Origin: Alphaproteobacteria bacterium
GTDB lineage: Bacteria > Pseudomonadota > Alphaproteobacteria > Sphingomonadales > Emcibacteraceae
Direction of reading: 5' to 3'
DNA length: 5,874 nucleotides
Assembly: GCA_013152615.1 (NCBI GenBank)
Contig: JAADGA010000111.1
Span: 1-5,874 of the forward strand
The notes under the pieces are model-generated. The model made no database searches. It was not told the DNA's origin and worked only from the letters and a program-made list of their open reading frames with translations. The position numbers and the translations under genes were made by a program. This document shows positions 1 through 5,874 of the stretch, in pieces. Each line of letters opens with the position of its first letter. Position 1 is the first letter of the stretch.

Positions 1-1709
1 TTGTGAGCATCGTCGCGGGCATATAAAACCGTGCCGCCCTGAGCAATGCGGTAGAGCGGCGGCTGTGCCAGATAGAGGTGGTTATTTTTGATTAATTCCG
101 GCATTTCCTGATAAAACAGCGTCATCAGCAGGGTGGCGATATGGGCGCCGTCAACATCGGCGTCGGTCATGATGATGATTTTTTCGTATCTCAGGGCGGT
201 TTCGTCATAGCTGTCGCCGCTGCCACAGCCGAGGGCGAGCAAAATATCGGCAATTTCCTGATTGGCGCGGATTTTGTCGCGGCTGGCACTGGCGACATTG
301 AGGATTTTACCGCGAATCGGCAGAATCGCCTGAGTCTTGCGGTCGCGGGCCTGTTTTGCCGAACCACCGGCGCTGTCGCCTTCGACAATATAGATTTCAG
401 TGCCGAGCGCCGCGTCCAGCGAACAATCCGACAGCTTGCCCGGCAGGCGCAGCTTACGTTTGTTGGTCGCGGTTTTGCGCCGAACGTCCTTTTCCTGACG
501 GCGGCGCAGGCGTTCCTCGGCCCGTTCCAGCGCCCACGCCAGCAGGTCATTGGCAACCGCAGGTGAGCCGCTCAACCAGTGATCAAAATGATCGCGCACC
601 GCATTTTCGACCAGTTTACTCGCTTCCGGATTGGTCAGCTTGTCCTTGGTCTGGCCCTGAAACTGCGGGTTTTTGATGAATACCGAAATCAGGCTGCAAC
701 TATTGACAAAAATATCTTCGCCGGTGACGGTCGCCGCCTTTTTATTGCCGGTCAGCTCGCCATAGCCCTTGATGCCTTTGAGCAAGGCCGCGCGGAAGCC
801 GCTCTCATGGGTGCCGCCGATCGGGGTCGGCACGGTGTTACAATATGACCGGATGCTGCCGTCGCCATATTCCGGCCAGCTCACCGCCCATTCGACCCGG
901 CCCAGATCATCGGCCAGCGGCGAGATGCCGTGAAAATTTTCTGTTGTCACCCGGCTTCTTTTCTCCAGACTGCTGGTCAGATAGTCATTGAGACCGCCGG
1001 GAAAATGGAAAACCGCTTTTTCCTCGATATTATCCTTGTCTGTGATCAGTTCAGACGCACACAGCCAGCGGATTTCGACTCCGCGAAACAAATAAGCTTT
1101 TGATTTGGCGAGCTGATATAATCTTGCCGGATCAAAGCGGGCGGTTTTGCCAAAAATCTCATGGTCGGGGAAAAAGGTGACTTTGGTGCCGCGCCGGTTG
1201 CTGGTAACGCCGATATTTTCCAGTTTCGAGGTCGGTTTGCCGCGGGAAAAGCTTTGGCGCCAGATTTTTTTATCGCGTGCAACCTCAACCGTAAGCCATT
1301 CGGACAGGGCGTTAACCACCGAGATGCCGACGCCATGCAGGCCGCCGGAAGTCTCATAAACCTTGCTGTTGAATTTACCGCCGGAATGGAGAGTGGTAAA
1401 AATAACCTCCAGTGCGGATTTATCCTTGAATTTCGGGTGGCAATCAACCGGGATCCCCCGGCCATTATCCGAAATACAGACCGAGCCATCACCATGCATC
1501 TGGATTTCAATCCGGCTGGCATGACCGGCAACGGCCTCATCCATCGAATTGTCCAGAACCTCCGATAACAGGTGATGGAGGGCGTGGTGATCGGTGCCGC
1601 CGACATACATGCCGGGCCGCAGCCGCACCGGTTCCAGCCCTTCGAGTACTTCAATATCTTTGGCGGAATAGTCGGTGGTGGTCGGGGCTGAGTCAAAAAG
1701 GTCGGTCAT
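1..1709 (-). CDS. parE: DNA topoisomerase IV subunit B (ParE), C-terminus cut off by window edge
   Basis: ParE is the ATP-binding subunit of topoisomerase IV, which with ParC decatenates replicated chromosomes and relaxes supercoils in the cytoplasm. 569 codons are visible; full-length family members have roughly 630-700, so about 60-130 residues are missing at the left edge. The GHKL ATPase domain comes first: EVLDN at residues 50-54 with catalytic-type E50 and Mg-binding-type N54, DNGRGIP at 81-87, and GGLHGVG at 122-128. The transducer follows, with QTKDKL at 353-358, whose Q353 and K355 match the ATP-contacting loop of GyrB/ParE. The Toprim domain has EGDSAGGSA (443-451), PIRGKILN (464-471) and TDADVDGAHI (515-524), supplying the acidic metal-binding residues. 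ParE rather than GyrB is chosen from the opening (IEVLEGLEPVRLRPGMYVGG), the RGVEIRW segment and overall resemblance to alphaproteobacterial ParE. The ATG start gives a normal N-terminus, but no good Shine-Dalgarno precedes it. The gene is divergent from the deacetylase gene. No frameshift or missing catalytic residue is seen. Confidence 0.95.
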   Translation of the reverse strand, partial: MTDLFDSAPTTTDYSAKDIEVLEGLEPVRLRPGMYVGGTDHHALHHLLSEVLDNSMDEAVAGHASRIEIQMHGDGSVCISDNGRGIPVDCHPKFKDKSALEVIFTTLHSGGKFNSKVYETSGGLHGVGISVVNALSEWLTVEVARDKKIWRQSFSRGKPTSKLENIGVTSNRRGTKVTFFPDHEIFGKTARFDPARLYQLAKSKAYLFRGVEIRWLCASELITDKDNIEEKAVFHFPGGLNDYLTSSLEKRSRVTTENFHGISPLADDLGRVEWAVSWPEYGDGSIRSYCNTVPTPIGGTHESGFRAALLKGIKGYGELTGNKKAATVTGEDIFVNSCSLISVFIKNPQFQGQTKDKLTNPEASKLVENAVRDHFDHWLSGSPAVANDLLAWALERAEERLRRRQEKDVRRKTATNKRKLRLPGKLSDCSLDAALGTEIYIVEGDSAGGSAKQARDRKTQAILPIRGKILNVASASRDKIRANQEIADILLALGCGSGDSYDETALRYEKIIIMTDADVDGAHIATLLMTLFYQEMPELIKNNHLYLAQPPLYRIAQGGTVLYARDDAH

Positions 1710-1725
1710 ACTGGTTGTTATAATC

Positions 1726-1735
1726 TTTTGCAAAA
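1726..1735. repeat. 10-bp perfect palindrome TTTTGCAAAA upstream of parE
   Basis: TTTTGCAAAA is perfectly self-complementary and lies 17-26 bases upstream of the parE ATG. It is seen directly, but such short AT-rich palindromes occur often by chance, so a regulatory role (for example an operator) is only inference. Confidence 0.3.
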
Positions 1736-1745
1736 ATTAATAATA

Positions 1746-1774
1746 TTGTACGTGTTTTTTGGATACACTATAAG
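1746..1774 (+). promoter_or_regulatory. Weak sigma70-like promoter candidate for the deacetylase gene
   Basis: A -35-like TTGTAC (1746-1751) and a -10-like TATAAG (1769-1774, five of six matches to TATAAT) are separated by exactly 17 bases. Transcription would start near 1780-1782, about 43 bases before the ATG at 1824. The -35 matches the consensus in only three of six positions, and the region is AT-rich, so chance matches are expected. Placement in the divergent gap, pointing at the gene, is the main support. Confidence 0.35.
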
Positions 1775-1786
1775 TCCTGAGATAAC

Positions 1787-1798
1787 AATATCGATATT
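1787..1798. repeat. 12-bp perfect palindrome AATATCGATATT in the deacetylase leader
   Basis: AATATCGATATT is a perfect inverted repeat with no spacer. It lies just downstream of the candidate promoter and 25 bases before the preferred start codon of the deacetylase gene, a position where a dimeric repressor could bind. The palindrome is seen directly; any operator function is inference. Confidence 0.35.
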
Positions 1799-1823
1799 TT
1801 GAGTGAAGGGCGTTAAACTGGAA

Positions 1824-2867
1824 ATGAAACGGGCAAGAGGCACTTTTCTGTGGCGTTACCGCAAAGAAATCATATCTCTGGTTTATCTGTTGCTGCTCGG
1901 GGTGGCATTTGTCGCTATCTGGCAGTTTTATCACAGCTATAGCAAAACCAGAACCGACAGCCTTGCCTTTGAAGAGCATCACAAGGTTAGCACTGTTACC
2001 ATCATGGCCGGGGAAAAGCCCGCCGGGACCGGCTATATCCCTGCCCGGATAACCGGGAAGGCGTGGCAGGTTAATGCTGTTCGGGTGGCCGCAAACAGTG
2101 ATAACAAGCCGCAGATTGCGATTATCATTGATGATTTGGGGGTGGTCAGGGACAAGACGCTGGCGATGATTAATATTGCCGCCCCGCTGACTCTGTCATT
2201 CCTGCCCTATGCGCCGGACTTGCGGAATTTAACCAAATTGGCCCGCAGCCACGGCCATGAATTGCTGGTCCATCTGCCGATGGAACCCAAGGGCGATGTT
2301 GATCCCGGCCCTCATGCCATGTTGACCAATATGTCGAACCGGAAAATTTTGCAGGACCTCGATTTTGACCTGTCGCGCTTTACCGGCTATGTCGGGGTGA
2401 ATAATCATATGGGCAGTGCCTTTACCGAGGACCGCCAGGGGCTGAATATTGTATTGAACGAGGTTCATAAAAGGGGGTTGCTGGTACTGGATTCGCTGAC
2501 AACGCCGAACTCGCTGCTGGCAAAAATGGCGACCGGAAAAAATATTCCCAATATGACCCGGAATATCTTTCTGGATAACAAACAGAATGTCACTTATATC
2601 CTGAAGCAGTTGGCGAAGCTTGAGCATATGGCGCGGCGGCGCGGCCATGCCATCGCTATTGGCCATCCTTACGGCGAAACCGTCCGGGCGTTATCGCTAT
2701 GGCTGCCGACCCTGAAGCAAAAGGGGATTATTGTGGTGCCGTTATCCTATCTGGTGCAAAGAAAATATGACCGGATATTGCTGGCCAAACGCAGGGCAGG
2801 GCAGCGTGAGCCGGGCGGTGCCGGATCGGCAACCAGAGGCGGAGCGGCGCTTTCCGCCACCCGCTGA
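1824..2867 (+). CDS. Divergent polysaccharide deacetylase family protein (YibQ/DUF610-like), membrane-anchored
   Basis: Members of this family (Pfam divergent polysaccharide deacetylase, PF04748) share the NodB-like (beta/alpha)7 deacetylase fold and act outside the cytoplasmic membrane; the true substrate is not settled, so deacetylation of an envelope or peptidoglycan-related glycan is inferred. The product has 347 residues. A basic start (MKRARG) is followed by one membrane segment at about residues 16-36, giving an N-in anchor, then a linker to about residue 95. Family motifs follow in order: IAIIIDDLG (about 98-106, D103/D104), LLVHLPMEP (147-155), GVNNHMGS (191-198), LVLDS (220-224) and AIGHPYGET (278-286); the Asp and His residues are likely metal ligands. 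The last 20 or so residues are rich in Arg, Gly and Ala and look unstructured. ATG 1824 is preferred over GTG 1803, because the GTG has nothing resembling a ribosome binding site, while AAGGG lies 13 bases before the ATG; the spacing is loose, so the start remains uncertain. The gene is divergent from parE and convergent with trpE, and neither EnvC nor CtpA, frequent neighbours of this family, is present. Confidence 0.88.
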   Translation: MKRARGTFLWRYRKEIISLVYLLLLGVAFVAIWQFYHSYSKTRTDSLAFEEHHKVSTVTIMAGEKPAGTGYIPARITGKAWQVNAVRVAANSDNKPQIAIIIDDLGVVRDKTLAMINIAAPLTLSFLPYAPDLRNLTKLARSHGHELLVHLPMEPKGDVDPGPHAMLTNMSNRKILQDLDFDLSRFTGYVGVNNHMGSAFTEDRQGLNIVLNEVHKRGLLVLDSLTTPNSLLAKMATGKNIPNMTRNIFLDNKQNVTYILKQLAKLEHMARRRGHAIAIGHPYGETVRALSLWLPTLKQKGIIVVPLSYLVQRKYDRILLAKRRAGQREPGGAGSATRGGAALSATR

Positions 2868-2934
2868 CCTGATTTCGCTCTAGTCCTGTTGGCTGATTCT
2901 ATTTGCCTGAATTTCTGATCTTATTAGCCGGAAT

Positions 2935-4455
2935 TCATGAAGTTTCGGCATCACCGGCAAAGTTGATCGCTTCTTTGGCGGCGCGGAACAGCGCCCGGGC
3001 TTTGGCCTGACATTCGGCATGTTCCAGATCCGGGTTGCTGTCGGCGACGATACCGGCACCGGCCTGAACATGCATCATTCCGTCCTTGACGATGGCGGTC
3101 CTGAGGACAATACAGGTATCCATGCTGCCATCAACGGAAAAATAGCCCACCGCCCCGGCGTAAATGCCGCGTTTATCCGGTTCGAGCTCATCAATGATTT
3201 CCATGGCGCGGACTTTTGGCGCACCGCTTACGGTTCCGGCGGGAAAGCCCGCGGCAAACACTTGCAGAGCATCATATATCGGGCTGACTCTGCCCTGTAC
3301 TTCCGAGACGATATGCATGACATGGGAATAAAATTCGATTGTCATCTTCTGGGTCAGGGTAATCGATCCGGTCTTGGCAACCTGTCCGACGTCATTGCGG
3401 CCAAGGTCAAGCAGCATCAAATGTTCGGCAAGTTCCTTGGGGTCATTTAACAGCTCTTGTGCCAAGGCCTGATCCTCTGCCGGTGTTTTACCGCGGCGGC
3501 GGGTGCCGGCAATCGGCCGGATGGTAATCTTGTCGTCGCGCAGGCGTACCAGAATTTCAGGGCTGGAGCCGATAACAGAAAAATCATCAAATTTCAGATA
3601 ATACAGAAATGGTGACGGGTTGGTCCGGCGTAATGCCCGGTAGAGTGAAAACGGCGGCAATGGAAAAGCGGTGGTGAAACGCTGGGACAGGACCACCTGA
3701 AAAATATCCCCGGCCTTGATATAGGCTTTGGCCTTTTTCACCATTTCAATATATTTTTCTCTTGGCGTATTGGAAACCGGGGTGGCTATATCCAGCTGGG
3801 TATCGGATATTTTCTGGGATCCGCCAAGGGGCAGGGCGAGGGCATGCTCAATTTCCTCCAGCCTTTCCTGTGCCTGTTTATAGGCCAGTTTTGCCGGAGT
3901 TCCGGTCGTTGGTCTGACCGGGGTGACAATGGATAACTGGTCGGTCACCGAATCAAAGACCACCACGATTGTCGGGCGCATGAACATACCGTCAGGGGTG
4001 CCAAGCCGGCCCTCTTTGGCGGGCTTGAGCCGTTCCATCAGCCGAACAGTATCATAGCCCATATAGCCAATCAGCCCGGCGGCAGACGGCGGCATGCCTT
4101 CCGGCAGATCTATAAGTGATTCTTTCAGCAGCTCCCGGAGGCTCTCCAGTGCCCCTTTCTGTTCCGGCTGAAACGCACTTTTATCGCCTTTCAGGGCCTG
4201 TCGATTGATTTCCGGCTTGTCGCCCCGGCAGCGCCAGATAATATCCGGCTTCAGTCCGATAAAGGTATAGCGGCCGCGAATGGCCCCGCCCTCGACCGAT
4301 TCCAGCAGACAGCTATAGCTGTTTTTATTGGCCTTGAGCTTGATAAAAGCTGAAATAGGCGTCTCCAGATCAGCCACCAATGTTGTCCAGATTACCTGAG
4401 GGATATCCTGATCATACCGGCGTTCGAATGTCTTGAAGTCGGGAGAATCAGGCAT
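2935..4455 (-). CDS. trpE: Anthranilate synthase component I (TrpE)
   Basis: TrpE converts chorismate to anthranilate, the first committed step of tryptophan synthesis, using ammonia delivered by the TrpG glutamine amidotransferase. The product has 506 residues, a normal length for stand-alone TrpE. The N-terminal part carries LLESVEGG at 50-57 and NPSPFLYYL at 279-287, which correspond to the elements forming the tryptophan feedback site, so the enzyme is probably feedback-inhibited. The chorismate-binding domain is complete: PIAGTRRRG (314-322, which favours TrpE over PabB), AEHLMLLDLGRND (343-355, E344), VMHIVSEV (379-386, H381), GTVSGAPK (407-414, T408), Y432, R452, and the Mg-binding region at 470-481 with E478 and E481. 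These positions keep a constant offset of 17 from the active-site numbering of the enterobacterial enzyme as I remember it. The ATG directly follows the stop of the ppiD-like gene and has a good ribosome binding site. No attenuator or leader peptide precedes it. No trpG lies downstream. Confidence 0.97.
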   Translation of the reverse strand: MPDSPDFKTFERRYDQDIPQVIWTTLVADLETPISAFIKLKANKNSYSCLLESVEGGAIRGRYTFIGLKPDIIWRCRGDKPEINRQALKGDKSAFQPEQKGALESLRELLKESLIDLPEGMPPSAAGLIGYMGYDTVRLMERLKPAKEGRLGTPDGMFMRPTIVVVFDSVTDQLSIVTPVRPTTGTPAKLAYKQAQERLEEIEHALALPLGGSQKISDTQLDIATPVSNTPREKYIEMVKKAKAYIKAGDIFQVVLSQRFTTAFPLPPFSLYRALRRTNPSPFLYYLKFDDFSVIGSSPEILVRLRDDKITIRPIAGTRRRGKTPAEDQALAQELLNDPKELAEHLMLLDLGRNDVGQVAKTGSITLTQKMTIEFYSHVMHIVSEVQGRVSPIYDALQVFAAGFPAGTVSGAPKVRAMEIIDELEPDKRGIYAGAVGYFSVDGSMDTCIVLRTAIVKDGMMHVQAGAGIVADSNPDLEHAECQAKARALFRAAKEAINFAGDAETS

Positions 4456-5874
4456 CTATTGTCCCCGGGAAGCCAATTGGTCATTCGCCGCCTTTACCGC
4501 CGCCTGATTGATCTTGACCGGCAGGCTGGTTTCAAGATATTCCCAATAGCGGGAAAGAAAACGCTGCTGATATTCCTGCTTCAACAGCTGGTTTATCTTG
4601 GATGACTGGGCCGCAGGCATTGATCCGTTGGATATTTTCCGCGACAGCAGCTTGACCACGATGAAACCATTGCCATCGGCGGCAGGGATCACTTTTGCCT
4701 GACCGGTTTCAAGGCTGAAGATACTGGTCTTGATTGATTTTGTCACCTTGGCGGTCCGGTCATTTCGGGCCAGCGTTACCGAGGTATAAGAGGTGCCCGC
4801 AGTCGCGGTGGAAATCTTTTTCAGGGGGGTACCCTTCCGGACTTCTTTTAAAATTTCCGCTGCGTTTTTACGGGCCATATCCCGGCGGGTATTTGCCCGC
4901 CATAAAGCAAGAACGGCTGTCTGGACATCTTTATATGGCCGCAGGGCGGTTTTTGGTACGTGATCAACAACCAGCAGATAGTAATTGTTATCATCCATTT
5001 CCTCCAGAACCGGATCGTCACCCGGGGACAGGGCAAAGGCCTTGAGCAGGAAAGACGGATCCTTGGGAATATTGGTAACCCGGTCACCTTTGGCATTATA
5101 GCCTGCCGCGCTAACCCCGGTGGCGACTTTTAGTTTAAGCGAAAGTTTTTTGGCAATATCTGACAGCGAACTGCCTGCGGCGAGTTCGTCATTGACCTTT
5201 TCTGATTTACTGTAAAGAAGATCGACGGCCTTGGCTTTTTTAAGCCGTTCCACGACCTTGGCTCGGGTATTTTCTGCCGGGGCAGCCGAGGCCGTTATCT
5301 TGGTAATTTTGAAAATCCGCCAGCCAAAATCAGTTTTTACCGGAGCGGTATATTTGGTTGCCTTGGTGGTATAAATAATCTTTGCCGCCTGGGGGCCATA
5401 TGATTCAGCGGCATCTTTCTGGCTGGTGCTTGAGGCGGCGGCATCTTCGACTGTGGAGCCGGAAACGGTGATAATATCAGCAAAGTGCCGCCCCGCCTTG
5501 AGGTCGGTATAAGCCTTGAACGCGTTTTTCTTGCTCTTGAATAAAATCTGCTCAAACTGCCGTTTCTCACCAGTGTTGGGGGTTTTGGCGCTAGAGGCCA
5601 TCGCCTGATCAATTTCCTTGGCCGTTACCGTAACATCTTTGATAAAATCTTTTGATGACAGGGTGATAAAACGGAGATTGCGGTATTCCGGCGCCATATA
5701 GCGGGCGTAATTATCCTGATAATATTTTTTCAGGGTTTTCTCGTCCGGGCTGGGAATATTCTTGATGCCGGATGCCGGTACGGTGATAATATTGGCGGTT
5801 CTTTGTTCCAGCAGATACCTGATCAAGGTTTTCTCAATGGGAGCGGGGACCGAGAAACCGCTGGAAATTGACGT
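4456..5874 (-). CDS. PpiD/SurA-like periplasmic peptidyl-prolyl cis-trans isomerase, N-terminus cut off by window edge
   Basis: Only the C-terminal 472 residues are visible. The frame stays open to the right edge, so the missing part should hold the membrane anchor and the SurA-type chaperone domain start. Such proteins are anchored in the inner membrane and assist folding of exported proteins at the Sec translocon exit. The visible part begins in a chaperone-like segment ending YRYLLEQR-style helices (about 15-65, with YMAPEYRNLRFITL at 59-72). A parvulin-like module follows at about 105-193 (RQFEQILF, then LKAGRHFADI, then APVKTDFGWRIFKI). Two further half-modules (about 279-305 and 384-409) and a C-terminal helix with RYWEYLETSLPVKIN (442-456) complete it; the latter resembles the PpiD C-terminus. 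The parvulin module has Gln where active parvulins usually have His in the HIL motif, so catalysis is doubtful, as for E. coli PpiD. The gene abuts trpE with no gap. The family assignment is by remembered resemblance; the exact subfamily is uncertain. Confidence 0.85.
   Translation of the reverse strand, partial: TSISSGFSVPAPIEKTLIRYLLEQRTANIITVPASGIKNIPSPDEKTLKKYYQDNYARYMAPEYRNLRFITLSSKDFIKDVTVTAKEIDQAMASSAKTPNTGEKRQFEQILFKSKKNAFKAYTDLKAGRHFADIITVSGSTVEDAAASSTSQKDAAESYGPQAAKIIYTTKATKYTAPVKTDFGWRIFKITKITASAAPAENTRAKVVERLKKAKAVDLLYSKSEKVNDELAAGSSLSDIAKKLSLKLKVATGVSAAGYNAKGDRVTNIPKDPSFLLKAFALSPGDDPVLEEMDDNNYYLLVVDHVPKTALRPYKDVQTAVLALWRANTRRDMARKNAAEILKEVRKGTPLKKISTATAGTSYTSVTLARNDRTAKVTKSIKTSIFSLETGQAKVIPAADGNGFIVVKLLSRKISNGSMPAAQSSKINQLLKQEYQQRFLSRYWEYLETSLPVKINQAAVKAANDQLASRGQ
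4462..4466 (-). promoter_or_regulatory. Ribosome binding site of trpE inside the end of the ppiD-like gene
   Basis: GGGGA on the minus strand lies six bases before the trpE ATG and within the last codons of the upstream gene. It is the best Shine-Dalgarno match in the window and fixes the trpE start. Because it is overlapped by ribosomes finishing the upstream gene, trpE translation is probably coupled to it. Confidence 0.75.

Noticed and set aside
141..848. Several plus-strand open frames opposite the parE Toprim region
   Set aside because: They are antisense to a continuous, highly conserved coding frame, overlap each other, and their translations resemble no family I know.
1046..1696. Long minus-strand open frame of 216 codons inside parE
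   Set aside because: It is a shifted frame of parE, rich in Pro, Arg and Ala with no family motifs; the true frame from 1709 carries all GHKL and Toprim motifs without interruption.
1719..1724. Perfect TATAAT on the plus strand as a promoter -10
   Set aside because: No -35-like sequence lies 16-18 bases upstream, where the DNA is parE coding start; the AT-rich gap makes such matches common.
1803..1826. GTG at 1803 as the deacetylase start
   Set aside because: No ribosome binding site precedes it, and it adds only seven residues before a typical basic N-terminus beginning at ATG 1824; it remains possible but less likely.
2229..2666. Minus-strand 145-codon open frame opposite the deacetylase gene
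   Set aside because: It is antisense to the conserved deacetylase core and shows no family signature or start signal.
2838..2858. GGCGGA / TCCGCC inverted repeat at the end of the deacetylase gene as a terminator
   Set aside because: The 6-bp stem has a 9-base loop, lies within coding sequence and is not followed by a T-run on either strand.
2891..2929. GGCTGAT / ATTAGCC inverted repeat in the convergent gap as a bidirectional terminator
   Set aside because: The 7-bp stem includes a G-T pair, has a 25-base loop and no T-run follows; it is probably chance.
3019..3450. Plus-strand 143-codon open frame opposite trpE
   Set aside because: It lies antisense to the conserved catalytic end of trpE; no ribosome binding site or recognisable domain supports it.
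5824..5826. TTG at 5826-5824 as the start of the PpiD-like gene
   Set aside because: The frame remains open with sensible protein sequence through the right edge (5827-5874), so this TTG is an internal Leu codon of a gene that begins outside the window.

Overview
The window looks like ordinary chromosomal DNA from a proteobacterium, most likely an alphaproteobacterium of medium GC content. Three things suggest this. The ParE and TrpE sequences have an alphaproteobacterial character (for example, the ParE stretch GISVVNALSEWL and the stand-alone TrpE of about 500 residues). A PpiD/SurA-type folding factor sits directly upstream of trpE, an arrangement I know from that class. The solitary divergent polysaccharide deacetylase gene also fits. 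Genus and species cannot be named from this sequence alone. I see no phage, transposon, plasmid, CRISPR, tRNA or rRNA signal.

Layout: (1) 1-1709, minus strand: the first 569 codons of parE, the ATPase/Toprim subunit of DNA topoisomerase IV; its C-terminus runs off the left edge. (2) 1710-1823: an AT-rich divergent intergenic region with two short perfect palindromes and a weak sigma70-like promoter facing right. (3) 1824-2867, plus strand: a membrane-anchored divergent polysaccharide deacetylase (YibQ/DUF610 family). (4) 2868-2934: a short convergent gap without a convincing terminator. (5) 2935-4455, minus strand: complete trpE, anthranilate synthase component I. (6) 4456-5874, minus strand: the C-terminal 472 codons of a PpiD-like periplasmic peptidyl-prolyl isomerase/chaperone; its N-terminus runs off the right edge.

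The ppiD-like gene and trpE are evidently co-transcribed: the stop codon of the first touches the start codon of the second, and the trpE ribosome binding site lies inside the end of the upstream gene. trpE has no trpG behind it and instead meets the convergent deacetylase gene, so glutamine amidotransferase activity must be encoded elsewhere. parE and the deacetylase gene are divergent and share their upstream region. The gene set is a mix of housekeeping functions (chromosome decatenation, tryptophan synthesis, envelope folding, envelope polysaccharide), and I found no evidence of a new biological system. The most useful observations concern gene order, the zero-gap junction, the repeat-like architecture of the PpiD-like protein, and the palindromes in the divergent promoter region.
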